Shown here piece by piece: positions 16,761-26,054 of a stretch of DNA of 50,767 bases (position 1 is its first letter; every line of letters starts with the position of its first letter). The position numbers and the translations under genes were made by a program. The stretch comes from a virus. The stretch covers positions 1 to 50,767 of IMG/VR virus record IMGVR_UViG_3300031951_000241. The stretch is one strand, 5' to 3'. Below the pieces are notes generated by a model. The model saw only the letters and a program-made list of their open reading frames with translations, did no database searches and was not told the origin of the DNA.

Positions 16761-19700
16761 GTGCCACAGTCGCGTCGCTCCCTGCGCCCAGGAAAGTCCA
16801 GAAATCGCGGGCTTTCGCAGGTTCGCTCTGCAACCAGAATGTTGCAATATGACGCGAGCGAACAGACGACGATGTGGCCCAACTCGTCAAGCAACTTTAT
16901 CACTGAACCGTTTTCGCTATCCAACTCCGCGCCGGCATTTTGGTGGGATTTTAGCGATGCCGGATACGTCGCTGACAGCGAGGGCGAGGTTCCGACGGGT
17001 GGAAACTCCACTTTAACCCCCGGCGGAACCTTCTCTTATGTGTATGACAAGTCAGGGAATGGGGTCGGCGGGGTTGTTTCTGGAACAGTCATTTGGGACT
17101 TGAACACGCCGGGTATGAATGGGCGGATTTGCGCCAGAACTACCGGTGCAGGATTCATTCGGGCAGACACTGGATATGCCCTTAATGGCGGAACACTGTT
17201 CATCGTTTACCAAAATGACGAGTTTCAAACAGGCGCATCGCCCTTTGCATCCCCCAGAAATCTGTATCACACAGACCATCCAACGACCGGCTCGTCGAGC
17301 GTCGGCATTCGGATGGAAAATGATTCCAACGGCACATATCTCTACTTAGGCAACGGCACTGCCGCTAACGCTACTTCGGCTGGCATTACGCAAAGGGGCG
17401 ACCTCGGCGTGTCGGTGCATATCCTTCGCGTGGCTGGCGACGGCACGGCGCAGGTCAGGCATAACGGCGAGTGGCAGCCGGTAGTGTCGGTTCCAAACCT
17501 CACTACCACCGGCTGGAACAACTCGTTCAGTCTGTTCAAAGGATTTAACCAGGATGCCGAGCGCAACTGGAAGGGGGCTGTTGGCGAGGTCATCATGCTT
17601 GACCAGCCACTAAGCGACAAGGAGGTCGATGGGGTCGAGTCTTGGTTGATGGAAAAGTGGGGCATCACAAAATATCGCAACACCATCGCAACCGAACTCA
17701 GTGCGGTAACAACCCCACTCGACCTGGGGCTTCCCTGTTCGCTCTGGCTCGACGCCTCGGATACCAGTTCTTCCTCGATGACGTTTGTCCCAGGCACCAC
17801 TCAGGCAATCGTCTGGAAGGACAAATCCGGCAACGGCAATAACTTCACGCCATACAACACCTCCGGCCCGCTAACAACCGTCGGCCCAAGCAGCATCCCA
17901 TACGCCTTCACGGGGTCGGTCATTCCAACCAAGAGCATACTGCTATTCGCCGGCAACCTTGGGATGACCTGTCCGAACAACGTGATAGGGAAATCCAATG
18001 TCACGGTGTTCGCGGTGGTGGGCGAAAGGGTCGCGCAGCAATATGCGGGAGTCATCTCGTCGGCCAATAACGCCGACAACACGCCTGCCCTTCGGGTGGA
18101 CAACTTCCAAATGGCGATGCAGGGCCAGACTACCGCTGCGTATGAAGGAGTTGCTTACAACCGGCTTACTCAAGTCATCTGCGGCATCGTCGATGCCGGT
18201 GCGCCAACGCTGTTTATGAACAGCGCGCAGAAGCAGTCGCCCGCTGCCACCGGGTCGCTTGGTAGCCCTACCACCACCTCGATCGGCTCGAACAGAATCC
18301 AGGGGGCATCGCAAAACTTTTGGGATGGATGGATTTGTGAACTCATCGTCTACCCCAGCGTGTTGAGCGCGACAGACCGCAAGCGGGTGGAGAAGTATTT
18401 GCGGGGTAAGTGGCTGCCGGCCGTCTCGATTACCGATCAGTCGCAGAAGGTTGGGGCGTGGAAGGAATACACCACCAACACCTACGACGCAAAGCAAGCC
18501 ACCACAGCCAACAAGCCGACGCTGGTGTATGACGCGACAACAACCAAGCCTGGGCTTTCGCTCGACGCAACCGACGAACTTCGCAGCGAGATTAGCATCG
18601 GAGAGTTGATCCTGACGGCTAACACTTCGCCGCAGACCGCATTCTTTTTCGTTGCCTCACCTACCTCGCAAACAGATGCCATTTCCTTTGGTTCGCCAAC
18701 TATGGCGAATAGCGTGAGTCGTGTGTTCTTTTCTTCGTACTTCGGCGGCAGCGTGATATTTGATGTTGGTAGTGCCGTCGAGCCAGGGGGCGGGAGACTG
18801 ACGGGCGCGCTTCCCCCATATTCCACTGCCCCGCGGGTGTGGGCGGCCTACCGTAATGGGGCGTCGCTTGTAGTCCGCCGCGACGGTCTAGTCGCCCTCA
18901 GTGGCGCAGCGGCTGGAAACTTCACTTCCACATCAGCGACCCTGTCTCTCGGCAAGCCGCTTGCTGGAACCAGCAATTGCACTATCCACGAGTTTCTGGC
19001 CTACCGCGGCGTGCCTACGGACGCCGAAATCAAGTTGATCGAAAAATACTTATCAGCGAAGTGGCTGACGCGGTACGCTCCAACCGTTGGCAATCCAGAT
19101 GCCCAAGATTGGATCAGACGGGTGTACCTCAACGGAGGCGAAGTCTCGGCCGCAACGGCTGATGCAGTTAATACTTTTTGTAATACCATTGACGGCTTCG
19201 GAAATCTGCGGCCACTGTTCTTCCGTTTGAACTTACTATGCGGCACTGGCATCAACGCCATGACTGTGCCGCTATACCGCGGGCCTACTCGAACCGGGCA
19301 GCAGTACGGCCTGTCGGCAGACTCGAACCTTGGAAGCCCAGGCTTCGATTCGCCGACGTTCTACAATGAAACCGGCACGCTCGGAGGATTGCAGGGGGCA
19401 AGCGGGAAGTATCTCAGCACGGGATTCCCAACCAACACGCTCTCGGCCGGCAACCGCCATCTCGCGGCGTATGTCCGGTCGAATCCACTAGCGGCGTACA
19501 CAGAGTTTCTGGGGTCTGAAACGTCAGGCGGTGTCGGGACGAACCAGTTTCTTCTTGGATACCAAGTTGATAACAATCGAGTTTCGTTTCGCTGCGGCTC
19601 AACCTCCTCGGCCGGTGCAGTGTCGGCCGTCCAAACTGCCGGAGGGTTCTGGATTGGGTCGAGTCCGACAACGACAACGGCAGACCTTTTCAAGAACGGT

Positions 19701-19919
19701 GCCGTGGAAGTCTCTGGGGCATCCACAAGCGTCGGCACTCCAGACTCGTCGCCTGTGTTCGTGATGGCGATGAACCGTTCTTCAACGCCGGCAGCGACCG
19801 ACTACTTCCTGGGCCGTATGTGTGCCTACTCGATCGGCCTCTCCATGAACTCGACCCAGGCCGCGAACTACAACACCGCGATGCAAGCGTTCCAGGTCGC
19901 TCTCCAGAGGAACGTGTGA
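16761..19919 (+). CDS. tail-fibre-like protein with repeated LamG/concanavalin-type domains
   Basis: A 1052-residue GTG-start protein (AGGAG about 6 bases upstream). At least three LamG-like units are visible. Each unit opens with a W-x-D/DKSGNG signature (FWWDFSDAG near 60, CSLWLDASD near 326) and closes with a helix such as VESWLMEKWG (about 291), VEKYLRGKWL (about 544) and IEKYLSAKWL (about 759). A related C-terminal unit follows. LamG/concanavalin folds bind sugars, so the likely role is receptor recognition on the host surface. The end overlaps the next gene by one base. The repeat pattern is seen directly; sugar specificity is unknown. Confidence 0.82.
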   Translation: MPQSRRSLRPGKSRNRGLSQVRSATRMLQYDASEQTTMWPNSSSNFITEPFSLSNSAPAFWWDFSDAGYVADSEGEVPTGGNSTLTPGGTFSYVYDKSGNGVGGVVSGTVIWDLNTPGMNGRICARTTGAGFIRADTGYALNGGTLFIVYQNDEFQTGASPFASPRNLYHTDHPTTGSSSVGIRMENDSNGTYLYLGNGTAANATSAGITQRGDLGVSVHILRVAGDGTAQVRHNGEWQPVVSVPNLTTTGWNNSFSLFKGFNQDAERNWKGAVGEVIMLDQPLSDKEVDGVESWLMEKWGITKYRNTIATELSAVTTPLDLGLPCSLWLDASDTSSSSMTFVPGTTQAIVWKDKSGNGNNFTPYNTSGPLTTVGPSSIPYAFTGSVIPTKSILLFAGNLGMTCPNNVIGKSNVTVFAVVGERVAQQYAGVISSANNADNTPALRVDNFQMAMQGQTTAAYEGVAYNRLTQVICGIVDAGAPTLFMNSAQKQSPAATGSLGSPTTTSIGSNRIQGASQNFWDGWICELIVYPSVLSATDRKRVEKYLRGKWLPAVSITDQSQKVGAWKEYTTNTYDAKQATTANKPTLVYDATTTKPGLSLDATDELRSEISIGELILTANTSPQTAFFFVASPTSQTDAISFGSPTMANSVSRVFFSSYFGGSVIFDVGSAVEPGGGRLTGALPPYSTAPRVWAAYRNGASLVVRRDGLVALSGAAAGNFTSTSATLSLGKPLAGTSNCTIHEFLAYRGVPTDAEIKLIEKYLSAKWLTRYAPTVGNPDAQDWIRRVYLNGGEVSAATADAVNTFCNTIDGFGNLRPLFFRLNLLCGTGINAMTVPLYRGPTRTGQQYGLSADSNLGSPGFDSPTFYNETGTLGGLQGASGKYLSTGFPTNTLSAGNRHLAAYVRSNPLAAYTEFLGSETSGGVGTNQFLLGYQVDNNRVSFRCGSTSSAGAVSAVQTAGGFWIGSSPTTTTADLFKNGAVEVSGASTSVGTPDSSPVFVMAMNRSSTPAATDYFLGRMCAYSIGLSMNSTQAANYNTAMQAFQVALQRNV

Positions 19920-20203
19920 TGACTCTCGCCGAGATGCAACTGCCGATGGCATTCGAGGACTGCAAAGACCTCGCCTTGGTTTACGAATACCCCACCGCTG
20001 TGGCACTGCATGAGTTGCAAGTCGAACACGGCGACCCGCGGCACGTTTGCCTGGGCGTCGCGTTGCCCGACGGCCGCTGGCTGATTCACGGCGAAATCCT
20101 CTCGATGGTCGGCCCAGACGGGATTTTCTGGTGGCTCCCGCAGCACATGACGCCGGAACTGATGGAGTCGATCGAGGTTGTACCGATGGCCCAGCCTGAC
20201 TGA
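19919..20203 (+). CDS. small protein after the fibre gene, unknown
   Basis: A 94-residue acidic protein starting MTLAEMQLPM; ATG 19919 was chosen because CAGAGG lies just upstream and the start overlaps the fibre stop (TGATG). It has several aromatic residues and a central GDPRHVCLGVALPDGRWLIHGE stretch that looks like a small alpha/beta fold. The C-terminus is acidic and short. It could be a fibre chaperone by position, but no family signature supports that. The 49 bases that follow hold an ATAAATAGG element and a strong ribosome site for the next gene. Confidence 0.68.
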   Translation: MTLAEMQLPMAFEDCKDLALVYEYPTAVALHELQVEHGDPRHVCLGVALPDGRWLIHGEILSMVGPDGIFWWLPQHMTPELMESIEVVPMAQPD

Positions 20204-20229
20204 CGATCAGAAAATCGGCCATTTGGCCC

Positions 20230-20238
20230 ATAAATAGG
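20230..20238 (+). promoter_or_regulatory. ATAAATAGG element, copy 2
   Basis: ATAAATAGG in the 49-bp gap before the 20253 gene, 14 bases before the ATG. It is the second like element at the start of a structural gene block, and is followed by AGGAG. Confidence 0.48.
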
Positions 20239-20252
20239 TCAGGAGAATCTCT

Positions 20253-21482
20253 ATGGCAGGCCCGATCCTCACGTTCCTCGACAACCTCCAAGACCGCCAG
20301 CCGGTCAGGAATGCCGTCCGCGGCGTTTTTGGCCTGCCCCAGAAGCGGTCTACGGTCATTGACCCTATGGAGGAGATGGCCGCCAGGGACGCGGAGCGGG
20401 GGGGCGATATCTCGAATCCCAACCCGATGACCCGCCCTGCCCCCAGGATCGCGTCTAACGCCACTGGCGGGCCTGGGGTGGCTGCGGGCCTGCCCGCCCC
20501 TCCCCAGGCTATTGACGAAACCCAGCCCTACCAGGGCATGGGGATGATAAAGGGGATGACAACGCCCCCTTCGGCTGCCCTACGCGAGCGGCGGCAGATG
20601 GCGGCCAGGCCGATGGCCCAGGCCGGCGGCTCGAACAGCCTTTCCCAGAGCATCAGCCTCATCCATCAAATGCCCGACCTACCGCCGGCCGACCGGGCGC
20701 AGATGCTGTCCGACCTCATGTACCGCTCTGCCACCGAGGCGACCGACAACGACCGCCGCGAGACGCTGATGCGGATCGGTGACACCTACATGAAGCAGCA
20801 CATGGTGCTGACGGGCATGGCGGCCGGCGAGAAGTCTCTCAAGGAAGCCAGGGATACGGCCAACAAGATTTCCAGGCGGGCCAAAAGGTCGGCCGATGAT
20901 GCTGGCGCGCGTGAAGAGAGGATGAACGAGCGAACCATCACAGGCCAGCAAGAAATCAACGCGCAGGTTTATGGTTTTCAGAAGGCTGACACTTCGCGTG
21001 CGACATCGTCCAGGGACTATCTCTCGCCTCTTCTCGAAGACCCGACGATGCCCATCTCTGCGTTTGCGGCGCAAGCGCGAGGGGCGATGGAGATGGCTCA
21101 GATGGCAAGCGAAAAGGCCGCCGATCCGGCGATGCTTGATGCCGAAGAACGCCGTGCATTCGATCGCGGATTCAACGTGCGGCTCTCGCAACTCGCCGCG
21201 GCTGACAACGACACAGAGTCGCTCCTGCACCCAGGCCACCCGCTGTTTGGTGACATTGCGCAGCATTACCGCGGCTTGCTCGCGAAAGACCCAAACGCCT
21301 ATGACAATATGCAGTACGCACTGGCCGGGCAGATATCGGCGGCGGTGGGGCCGGATTTGATGAAGAAGAAGTATCCGGCTGCGGCGATTCGCGAATACGC
21401 TCAGTCTCTGGCGACTGACATTCTCGGCCCCAAGCCGGAATACAAGGGATTTTTCAGCACCATGTTTGGAACTGGACAGTAA
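20253..21482 (+). CDS. helical virion-type protein (409 residues), unknown
   Basis: Starts with AGGAG eight bases before the ATG. Residues 1-20 (MAGPILTFLDNLQDRQPVRN) form an amphipathic helix, followed by a Pro/Gly-rich disordered part (60-100). A long helical body comes next, with a central charged zone (KSLKEARDTANKISRRAKRS near 195-215) and ends in FFSTMFGTGQ. There is no enzyme motif. It lies between the fibre gene and the 1279-residue internal protein, and its texture is that of an internal core protein. Either internal virion or scaffold-like function is possible; I cannot tell which. Confidence 0.66.
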   Translation: MAGPILTFLDNLQDRQPVRNAVRGVFGLPQKRSTVIDPMEEMAARDAERGGDISNPNPMTRPAPRIASNATGGPGVAAGLPAPPQAIDETQPYQGMGMIKGMTTPPSAALRERRQMAARPMAQAGGSNSLSQSISLIHQMPDLPPADRAQMLSDLMYRSATEATDNDRRETLMRIGDTYMKQHMVLTGMAAGEKSLKEARDTANKISRRAKRSADDAGAREERMNERTITGQQEINAQVYGFQKADTSRATSSRDYLSPLLEDPTMPISAFAAQARGAMEMAQMASEKAADPAMLDAEERRAFDRGFNVRLSQLAAADNDTESLLHPGHPLFGDIAQHYRGLLAKDPNAYDNMQYALAGQISAAVGPDLMKKKYPAAAIREYAQSLATDILGPKPEYKGFFSTMFGTGQ

Positions 21483-21484
21483 CA

Positions 21485-21751
21485 ATGGCACTCATTCCAG
21501 CAATCCTCCACGGCCTCCATGCTTACAAGAAGGAAAAGGAACGCCTAGCCGGCAAGGCGGAAGGCGGTGCCAAGGGGTCTGGCAAACTCAACTTCGGTCA
21601 GGCGATTTCGTTTGACGAGTCCGAGGCTCTGACCAACTCGTTCAATGAACTTGGGATGGGGTTGCTCGAACAGGCCGGGCAACTCAAGCCGCCGACCGTT
21701 CGTCGCCCGCAACTGAACTTGCCCACCTACGATCCGAGGAAAGCGAAGTAG
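21485..21751 (+). CDS. small basic protein, unknown
   Basis: An 88-residue Lys/Gly-rich protein (YKKEKERLAGKAEGGAKGSGKLNFG) whose second half is helical and ends in RPQLNLPTYDPRKAK. The ATG follows the previous stop by two bases. It could be a partner of the large internal protein that starts six bases after its stop. No known family. The short length and tight packing support that it is a real gene in the operon. Confidence 0.62.
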   Translation: MALIPAILHGLHAYKKEKERLAGKAEGGAKGSGKLNFGQAISFDESEALTNSFNELGMGLLEQAGQLKPPTVRRPQLNLPTYDPRKAK

Positions 21752-21757
21752 TGAGCC

Positions 21758-24700
21758 ATGCCGATACCCTACGCGGCTGGCCTCTCTAACCCACTCGCCG
21801 ACCTCTATAGCAGCGGCGGCGGGCAGACGAAAAAGGCCCGACTCCCCACCGGCCTTCGCGCCGACTTGATGTCGCAACTCGCGGCACGGTCAGGGCAGAC
21901 TCTGGAAAACATCGGCCTAGTCCTCGACACGCCTGGGGCAATCGCCCGCGGCGTGCTGGCCGGCGATCCACTTTCGGGATTCAACTTCAACTATGACGAT
22001 CGAGTCTCCGGCAAGGAGTTGCTCGAATCCTACGGCCTCTCCCCCGGCAACGAAGTGCTGGGCGGGTGGGGCGACGATCTAGCGGGGTTTGCGGCGGAAG
22101 TTGCAACTGACCCCACTTGGCTTTTGCAGGCTGGCCTGGGCGTATCGACGCGGGCAGCAAGAGCGGCAGCGAATGCCGACATTCTCCAGTATGCCCCCAA
22201 GGCTGCGATGGCCCAGTACGGCAGCGTCGATGACGCATTGTCTGCCGCCATGAACACGCTGACGGGAAGCCGGGCGATCAAGGATTTGGGCAAGGCCCGC
22301 GTGCCACTGTCCGCGGACACGCTGGACGTTCGCCCGATCATCGGCGAGCGGGTGGCTCGATACAAAACGACGCTGGGCGAGGCTCTGCAACAGGCTCCGG
22401 CAAACCGCCGGCCGGAAGCCCTTCGCCAAATCCGCGACTTCCTGGGAAGCGACGCCGCCGTTGACGAGGCGATGAACGAACGGCTCGGCAATCTGTTTGG
22501 GTTTGGGTTTGGGAAATCCCGCGTTGGTTTCACCCCATTCAGCGAGAAGACCACCGAGAAGGCTCTCGACTTCGCCGACTTCCTTGGTCAGAAGGTGGCC
22601 TGGAGTCCAGCCGGTCGAGCCTTCGGTGCGCTGTTCCAGCAAGGGACAGAAGGCCGATTCGATCTTGCTGCGCAAATCGACGCCCTCAAGGGGTCTAAGA
22701 AGGTGGCCGCTGGAAAGGAACTCGGAAACTTCTTCGCCACGGCACATGGGCAACTTTTGAACCGCGTGAAACTCAACGAGGATGCGAAGCGAATCCTGGG
22801 TGCCGATTCGATGTTCAGCAAGCAGGGCAACGACGCCTTGCTGCGGCTGACGAACAACAAGCCCACCGTGGAAGACCTTGCCCTGGTTAGGGAAGTGCCG
22901 GAACTCAACAGCGTGGTGCAGAACTACCGCGACTTCTCGGAGTACGCCATCGCGAGAGCCAAGCGGCTCGGCATCTCTCTCCCCGAACTCCAAGACCGAT
23001 TCGGCAGCCTGCACAACCCGCGACGCTACGCCGAGGCTGACTTCGGGCCTTATGGCTCTAGCGGCGGGTCTGGCCTCGATTTCAGTGCGAGGTTCGAGAA
23101 TCAGCAGCAACGCAACATTGCCCTCTCCACGCCGGGCGGCGACTTTGAACTGCGGGAGATATCGAAACTTCCGAAGACTCGCGAACACGCGATGCAGAAG
23201 ATCAACTCTCCGCACACCGACGAAGATGTCGGCATGGAGATTTATGACTTCATCGTGAACAAAAACGGCAACCCGATGGTGACGCTGGAGCAAGCCACCG
23301 CCGCCGGCCGTGCATTGCAGGCCGCCCAGGCTTGGAGAGAGACTGCCGGGGCCGGGACGATTATCCAGGCCGCCAGGGATGAGGCGGATGGAATCATGGC
23401 TCGCGCTCGGTCTGCGACCTACGCCTCGTCTGACGAAGCGGATTCGGCTATGGCACTGGCACAGAGTCAGGCCGACGAAGTGATGTTTCGAGCCGACCAG
23501 CAAGCCAACGCGCTTGGCCGCGGCGAAGCACAACTAACACCGTCTGACCCATTCCAGTATCAGCCCGGCGTTGCCGAGGGCGTGAATCTCGACCAGACCA
23601 CCGAGATTGGTCGAGTGATGCGGAAGATGAAGGAAGACCTTCCCGCCGACGTTTCCGCTTTCTCGGAGCATCCGATCAACGCGCAGATGCGGTTCATGGT
23701 CAACACCGCCGTCCGCGACGCAACAACTCGGCACATCTTCGACTCGGTGGCCGAACACGCCGAGGTTGGGCTATTCACCAGGGCCACCGGCGAGACGATG
23801 AGGCCGCTCGAAGAGGTCATTGGCAAGCACTCGAACGCGCTTGGGTTTCGGCCGGCGACGCCAAGCCCGACGGCGGCCGGCGGTCTTGCACCAGACTCTG
23901 CCGTCACCCTGCAAATCCAGGCCCGCCTGGGCCGCCGACTCAACATTCCGCTGTATGTCACCGATGCCGGTGGTAATACGTTCGTCAATCCCCGGCTGGC
24001 CCTTAGTAACTTCCGCATTCCAGAGGAAGTGGCAGACAGGTTGGTTCGTATCTCCGACTTCTACAACGTGCCAGAGGCACAGGAAGAAATCGGGAATATG
24101 TTCTCCACGTTTACCAACCTTTGGAAAGGCTTTACTTTGGCCTGGCCGAGTACCAAAGCGCGTGACGCCTATAGTAACCTCGCTAGTATCTGGCTTGAGA
24201 CGGGCGACGCCGCTGTTTCTATTGCCGGCATGAACGCCGCTCGCCATATCATTGCGGGCAATCCCCAGAGGGCTATGGGTTTCCTCGCGAAGATTCCCCG
24301 CTACTCTCAGTTCGTGCAGGACGGCAAGGTCGTTGACCCTGACGGCCTAATGCGGATGCTCGAACTTGACTCCGGCTCCAACGGCGTTTTGTCTGGCCTT
24401 GCCACCACCGACCTGTTGACGAGCAACGTCGAGGGGCAAATCAACCAGTTCATTCCTGGCGCGACTCCTATGTCGATTAGTCAGGCTTTCAAGGGGTTGA
24501 TTCCCGACGGTTCGCGATCAGCATCGCAGGCTCTTGGCGACTTCGGCACGATCAAGGGGATTACAAACTCATACGAAACCCGAAACCCCTGGCTTAATAC
24601 TTTCCAGAAAGTCGGCGAGACGGTTGACTCGATGGGCCGGCTCGGTGGTTTCTTGGCACTCCTTCGCAAAGGAGTGGGGCCGCAGGCGGCTAGTAAGCGA

Positions 24701-25597
24701 ATGAAATCGGCATTGGTCGATTACTCTTCGCTTACAACTTTTGAACGCCATTGGATGAAGAACATATTTTTATGGTGGAGTTACCAAAGTAGGATTGGAA
24801 AGTACGCTCTAGAATCGCTCGCCACCAACCCCGGCGGCCGGTACGGCCAGATGATTCGAGCGGTCAATGACCTCCAGCGGCCAGACGAAGGCGACTACAT
24901 TCCCACCGCGCTGCGGCAGCAAGTTGCGGTGCGTCTTCCCGACGCATTCCAACTCGACCCGAACGCCACAACCTACCTCAAGAACATCGACTTGCCCGGC
25001 CTCGATGTGCTGAATATTGTCGCGCCTGCGCCGCTCGGCCAGATGTTTCCGATCAACATTCAAGGCACGCTCCAAGAGTTGCTCAATCAAAGCAACCCGC
25101 TCCTCAAGACTGCCGGCGAACTGGCCTTCAACACCGACCTCTACTCGAAGCGTCCGCTCCAAGAGGCGAGAACGGCGGCCGACAAGATTTACTCCGCGGC
25201 GATGGGCGATCAGACCGCCCGTCTCGATCCGGTAGCCAAGGCGATCCTCAACAACGTGCCGGGAATCAACCGGCCGATGTCCATGCTTGCCACTGCACTC
25301 GACCCAACCGTCGAAGACCCGCTGATGCGGGCGTTGAAGGTCGCCGTCAATGAAACCACCGGGCTGCGACTCCAGACGGTTGACCCCGAGTACGAACTGC
25401 TAGACGCCAGGAACAAGATCGGCGAGTTTCTGCGGCGTTATCAGAACACGTTCATGCAGAGATACATACCCAAGGAGCGGCTGCCCGAACTGCCGCCCGA
25501 AGCGATCCTGTTCAATGCGTTGGATAGCGAACTACAAACAGACCTCACCGACTTCTACCAGCGGAAGCGGGCAGCCAAGGAGTTTCAAACGAAATGA
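21758..25597 (+). CDS. very large internal virion protein (ejection-associated, 1279 residues)
   Basis: Size is close to T7 gp16 (about 1300 residues), and the position at the end of the structural block fits a core ejection protein. The N-terminal 100 residues are helical with a GDPLSGFNFNYDDR loop. The middle has coiled stretches (AAGRALQAAQAWRETAGAGT near 510-530). Near residue 785 comes TNLWKGFTLAWPSTKARDAYSNLASIW, wording I know from large polyvalent phage proteins. Near 1000 there is FERHWMKNIFLWWSYQSRIGKYAL, strongly aromatic and likely membrane-active. No lytic transglycosylase motif is visible at the start, unlike gp16. The function call is by size and context. Confidence 0.7.
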   Translation: MPIPYAAGLSNPLADLYSSGGGQTKKARLPTGLRADLMSQLAARSGQTLENIGLVLDTPGAIARGVLAGDPLSGFNFNYDDRVSGKELLESYGLSPGNEVLGGWGDDLAGFAAEVATDPTWLLQAGLGVSTRAARAAANADILQYAPKAAMAQYGSVDDALSAAMNTLTGSRAIKDLGKARVPLSADTLDVRPIIGERVARYKTTLGEALQQAPANRRPEALRQIRDFLGSDAAVDEAMNERLGNLFGFGFGKSRVGFTPFSEKTTEKALDFADFLGQKVAWSPAGRAFGALFQQGTEGRFDLAAQIDALKGSKKVAAGKELGNFFATAHGQLLNRVKLNEDAKRILGADSMFSKQGNDALLRLTNNKPTVEDLALVREVPELNSVVQNYRDFSEYAIARAKRLGISLPELQDRFGSLHNPRRYAEADFGPYGSSGGSGLDFSARFENQQQRNIALSTPGGDFELREISKLPKTREHAMQKINSPHTDEDVGMEIYDFIVNKNGNPMVTLEQATAAGRALQAAQAWRETAGAGTIIQAARDEADGIMARARSATYASSDEADSAMALAQSQADEVMFRADQQANALGRGEAQLTPSDPFQYQPGVAEGVNLDQTTEIGRVMRKMKEDLPADVSAFSEHPINAQMRFMVNTAVRDATTRHIFDSVAEHAEVGLFTRATGETMRPLEEVIGKHSNALGFRPATPSPTAAGGLAPDSAVTLQIQARLGRRLNIPLYVTDAGGNTFVNPRLALSNFRIPEEVADRLVRISDFYNVPEAQEEIGNMFSTFTNLWKGFTLAWPSTKARDAYSNLASIWLETGDAAVSIAGMNAARHIIAGNPQRAMGFLAKIPRYSQFVQDGKVVDPDGLMRMLELDSGSNGVLSGLATTDLLTSNVEGQINQFIPGATPMSISQAFKGLIPDGSRSASQALGDFGTIKGITNSYETRNPWLNTFQKVGETVDSMGRLGGFLALLRKGVGPQAASKRMKSALVDYSSLTTFERHWMKNIFLWWSYQSRIGKYALESLATNPGGRYGQMIRAVNDLQRPDEGDYIPTALRQQVAVRLPDAFQLDPNATTYLKNIDLPGLDVLNIVAPAPLGQMFPINIQGTLQELLNQSNPLLKTAGELAFNTDLYSKRPLQEARTAADKIYSAAMGDQTARLDPVAKAILNNVPGINRPMSMLATALDPTVEDPLMRALKVAVNETTGLRLQTVDPEYELLDARNKIGEFLRRYQNTFMQRYIPKERLPELPPEAILFNALDSELQTDLTDFYQRKRAAKEFQTK

Positions 25598-25785
25598 GTG
25601 ACTTGATTAGGAATCTCAAGCGGCCGGGATTGTGGGCCAATATCCATGCCAAGCGCGAGCGTATCGCGAATGGCTCTGGCGAAAAGATGCGGGAGCCTGG
25701 GGCTGCCGGTGCGCCGACCGACGCGGCTATCCAAAACAGCCAGCGTCCAGAACGCGGCGACTACCAGGAGAAGAAGGTGCGATGA
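25594..25785 (+). CDS. conserved small phage protein, KRERI-type
   Basis: A 63-residue protein with LWANIHAKRERIANGSGEKMREPG followed by an Ala/Pro-rich APTDAAI tail. I recognise this wording as a recurrent small phage protein found beside the next gene type; its function is not known to me. The start overlaps the upstream stop (ATGA). The stop overlaps the next start (ATGA), so the pair is very likely co-translated. It may be a small virion or DNA-associated protein because of its basic N-terminal half. Confidence 0.72.
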   Translation: MSDLIRNLKRPGLWANIHAKRERIANGSGEKMREPGAAGAPTDAAIQNSQRPERGDYQEKKVR

Positions 25786-26054
25786 GCGACCTAATCCGCC
25801 GGCTCGCTTGTAACAAGCCGGTGAAGTCCACCAGCGGCGGTGGCAAGAAGTTCGTAGTCAAGGCTTGCAAGGATGGCGACGAGCGGATCGTCCGGTTTGG
25901 CGACGCTTCGATGGGCCACTATAAGGAAGGCGGCAGCCAGGGTAAGGGCCACGGCGACGAGGGCCGGCGGGCAAACTTCCAGGCCCGGCACAACTGCGAC
26001 GAGAAGACCGACAAGTTCAAGGCCGGCTACTGGTCTTGCAACTGGTCGTGGTGA
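25782..26054 (+). CDS. conserved small phage protein with Cys pair, ARHNCD-type
   Basis: A 90-residue protein: ATG 25782 with AGGAG upstream, overlapping the previous stop. It has a basic N-terminal half (KKFVVKACKDGDERIVRFGDASMGH), a Gly-rich linker, then FQARHNCDEKTDKFKAGYWSCNWSW. The last part, with two Cys and several Trp, is a motif I know from many phage genomes next to virion genes; its function is not established as far as I know. The protein ends the rightward structural block. A metal-binding or structural role is inference. Confidence 0.74.
   Translation: MSDLIRRLACNKPVKSTSGGGKKFVVKACKDGDERIVRFGDASMGHYKEGGSQGKGHGDEGRRANFQARHNCDEKTDKFKAGYWSCNWSW

Noticed and set aside
22079-23533. 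484-residue leftward open frame
   Set aside because: Lies wholly antisense to the 1279-residue internal protein gene; its composition is typical of an antisense frame in GC-rich DNA and it has no motif or ribosome site.
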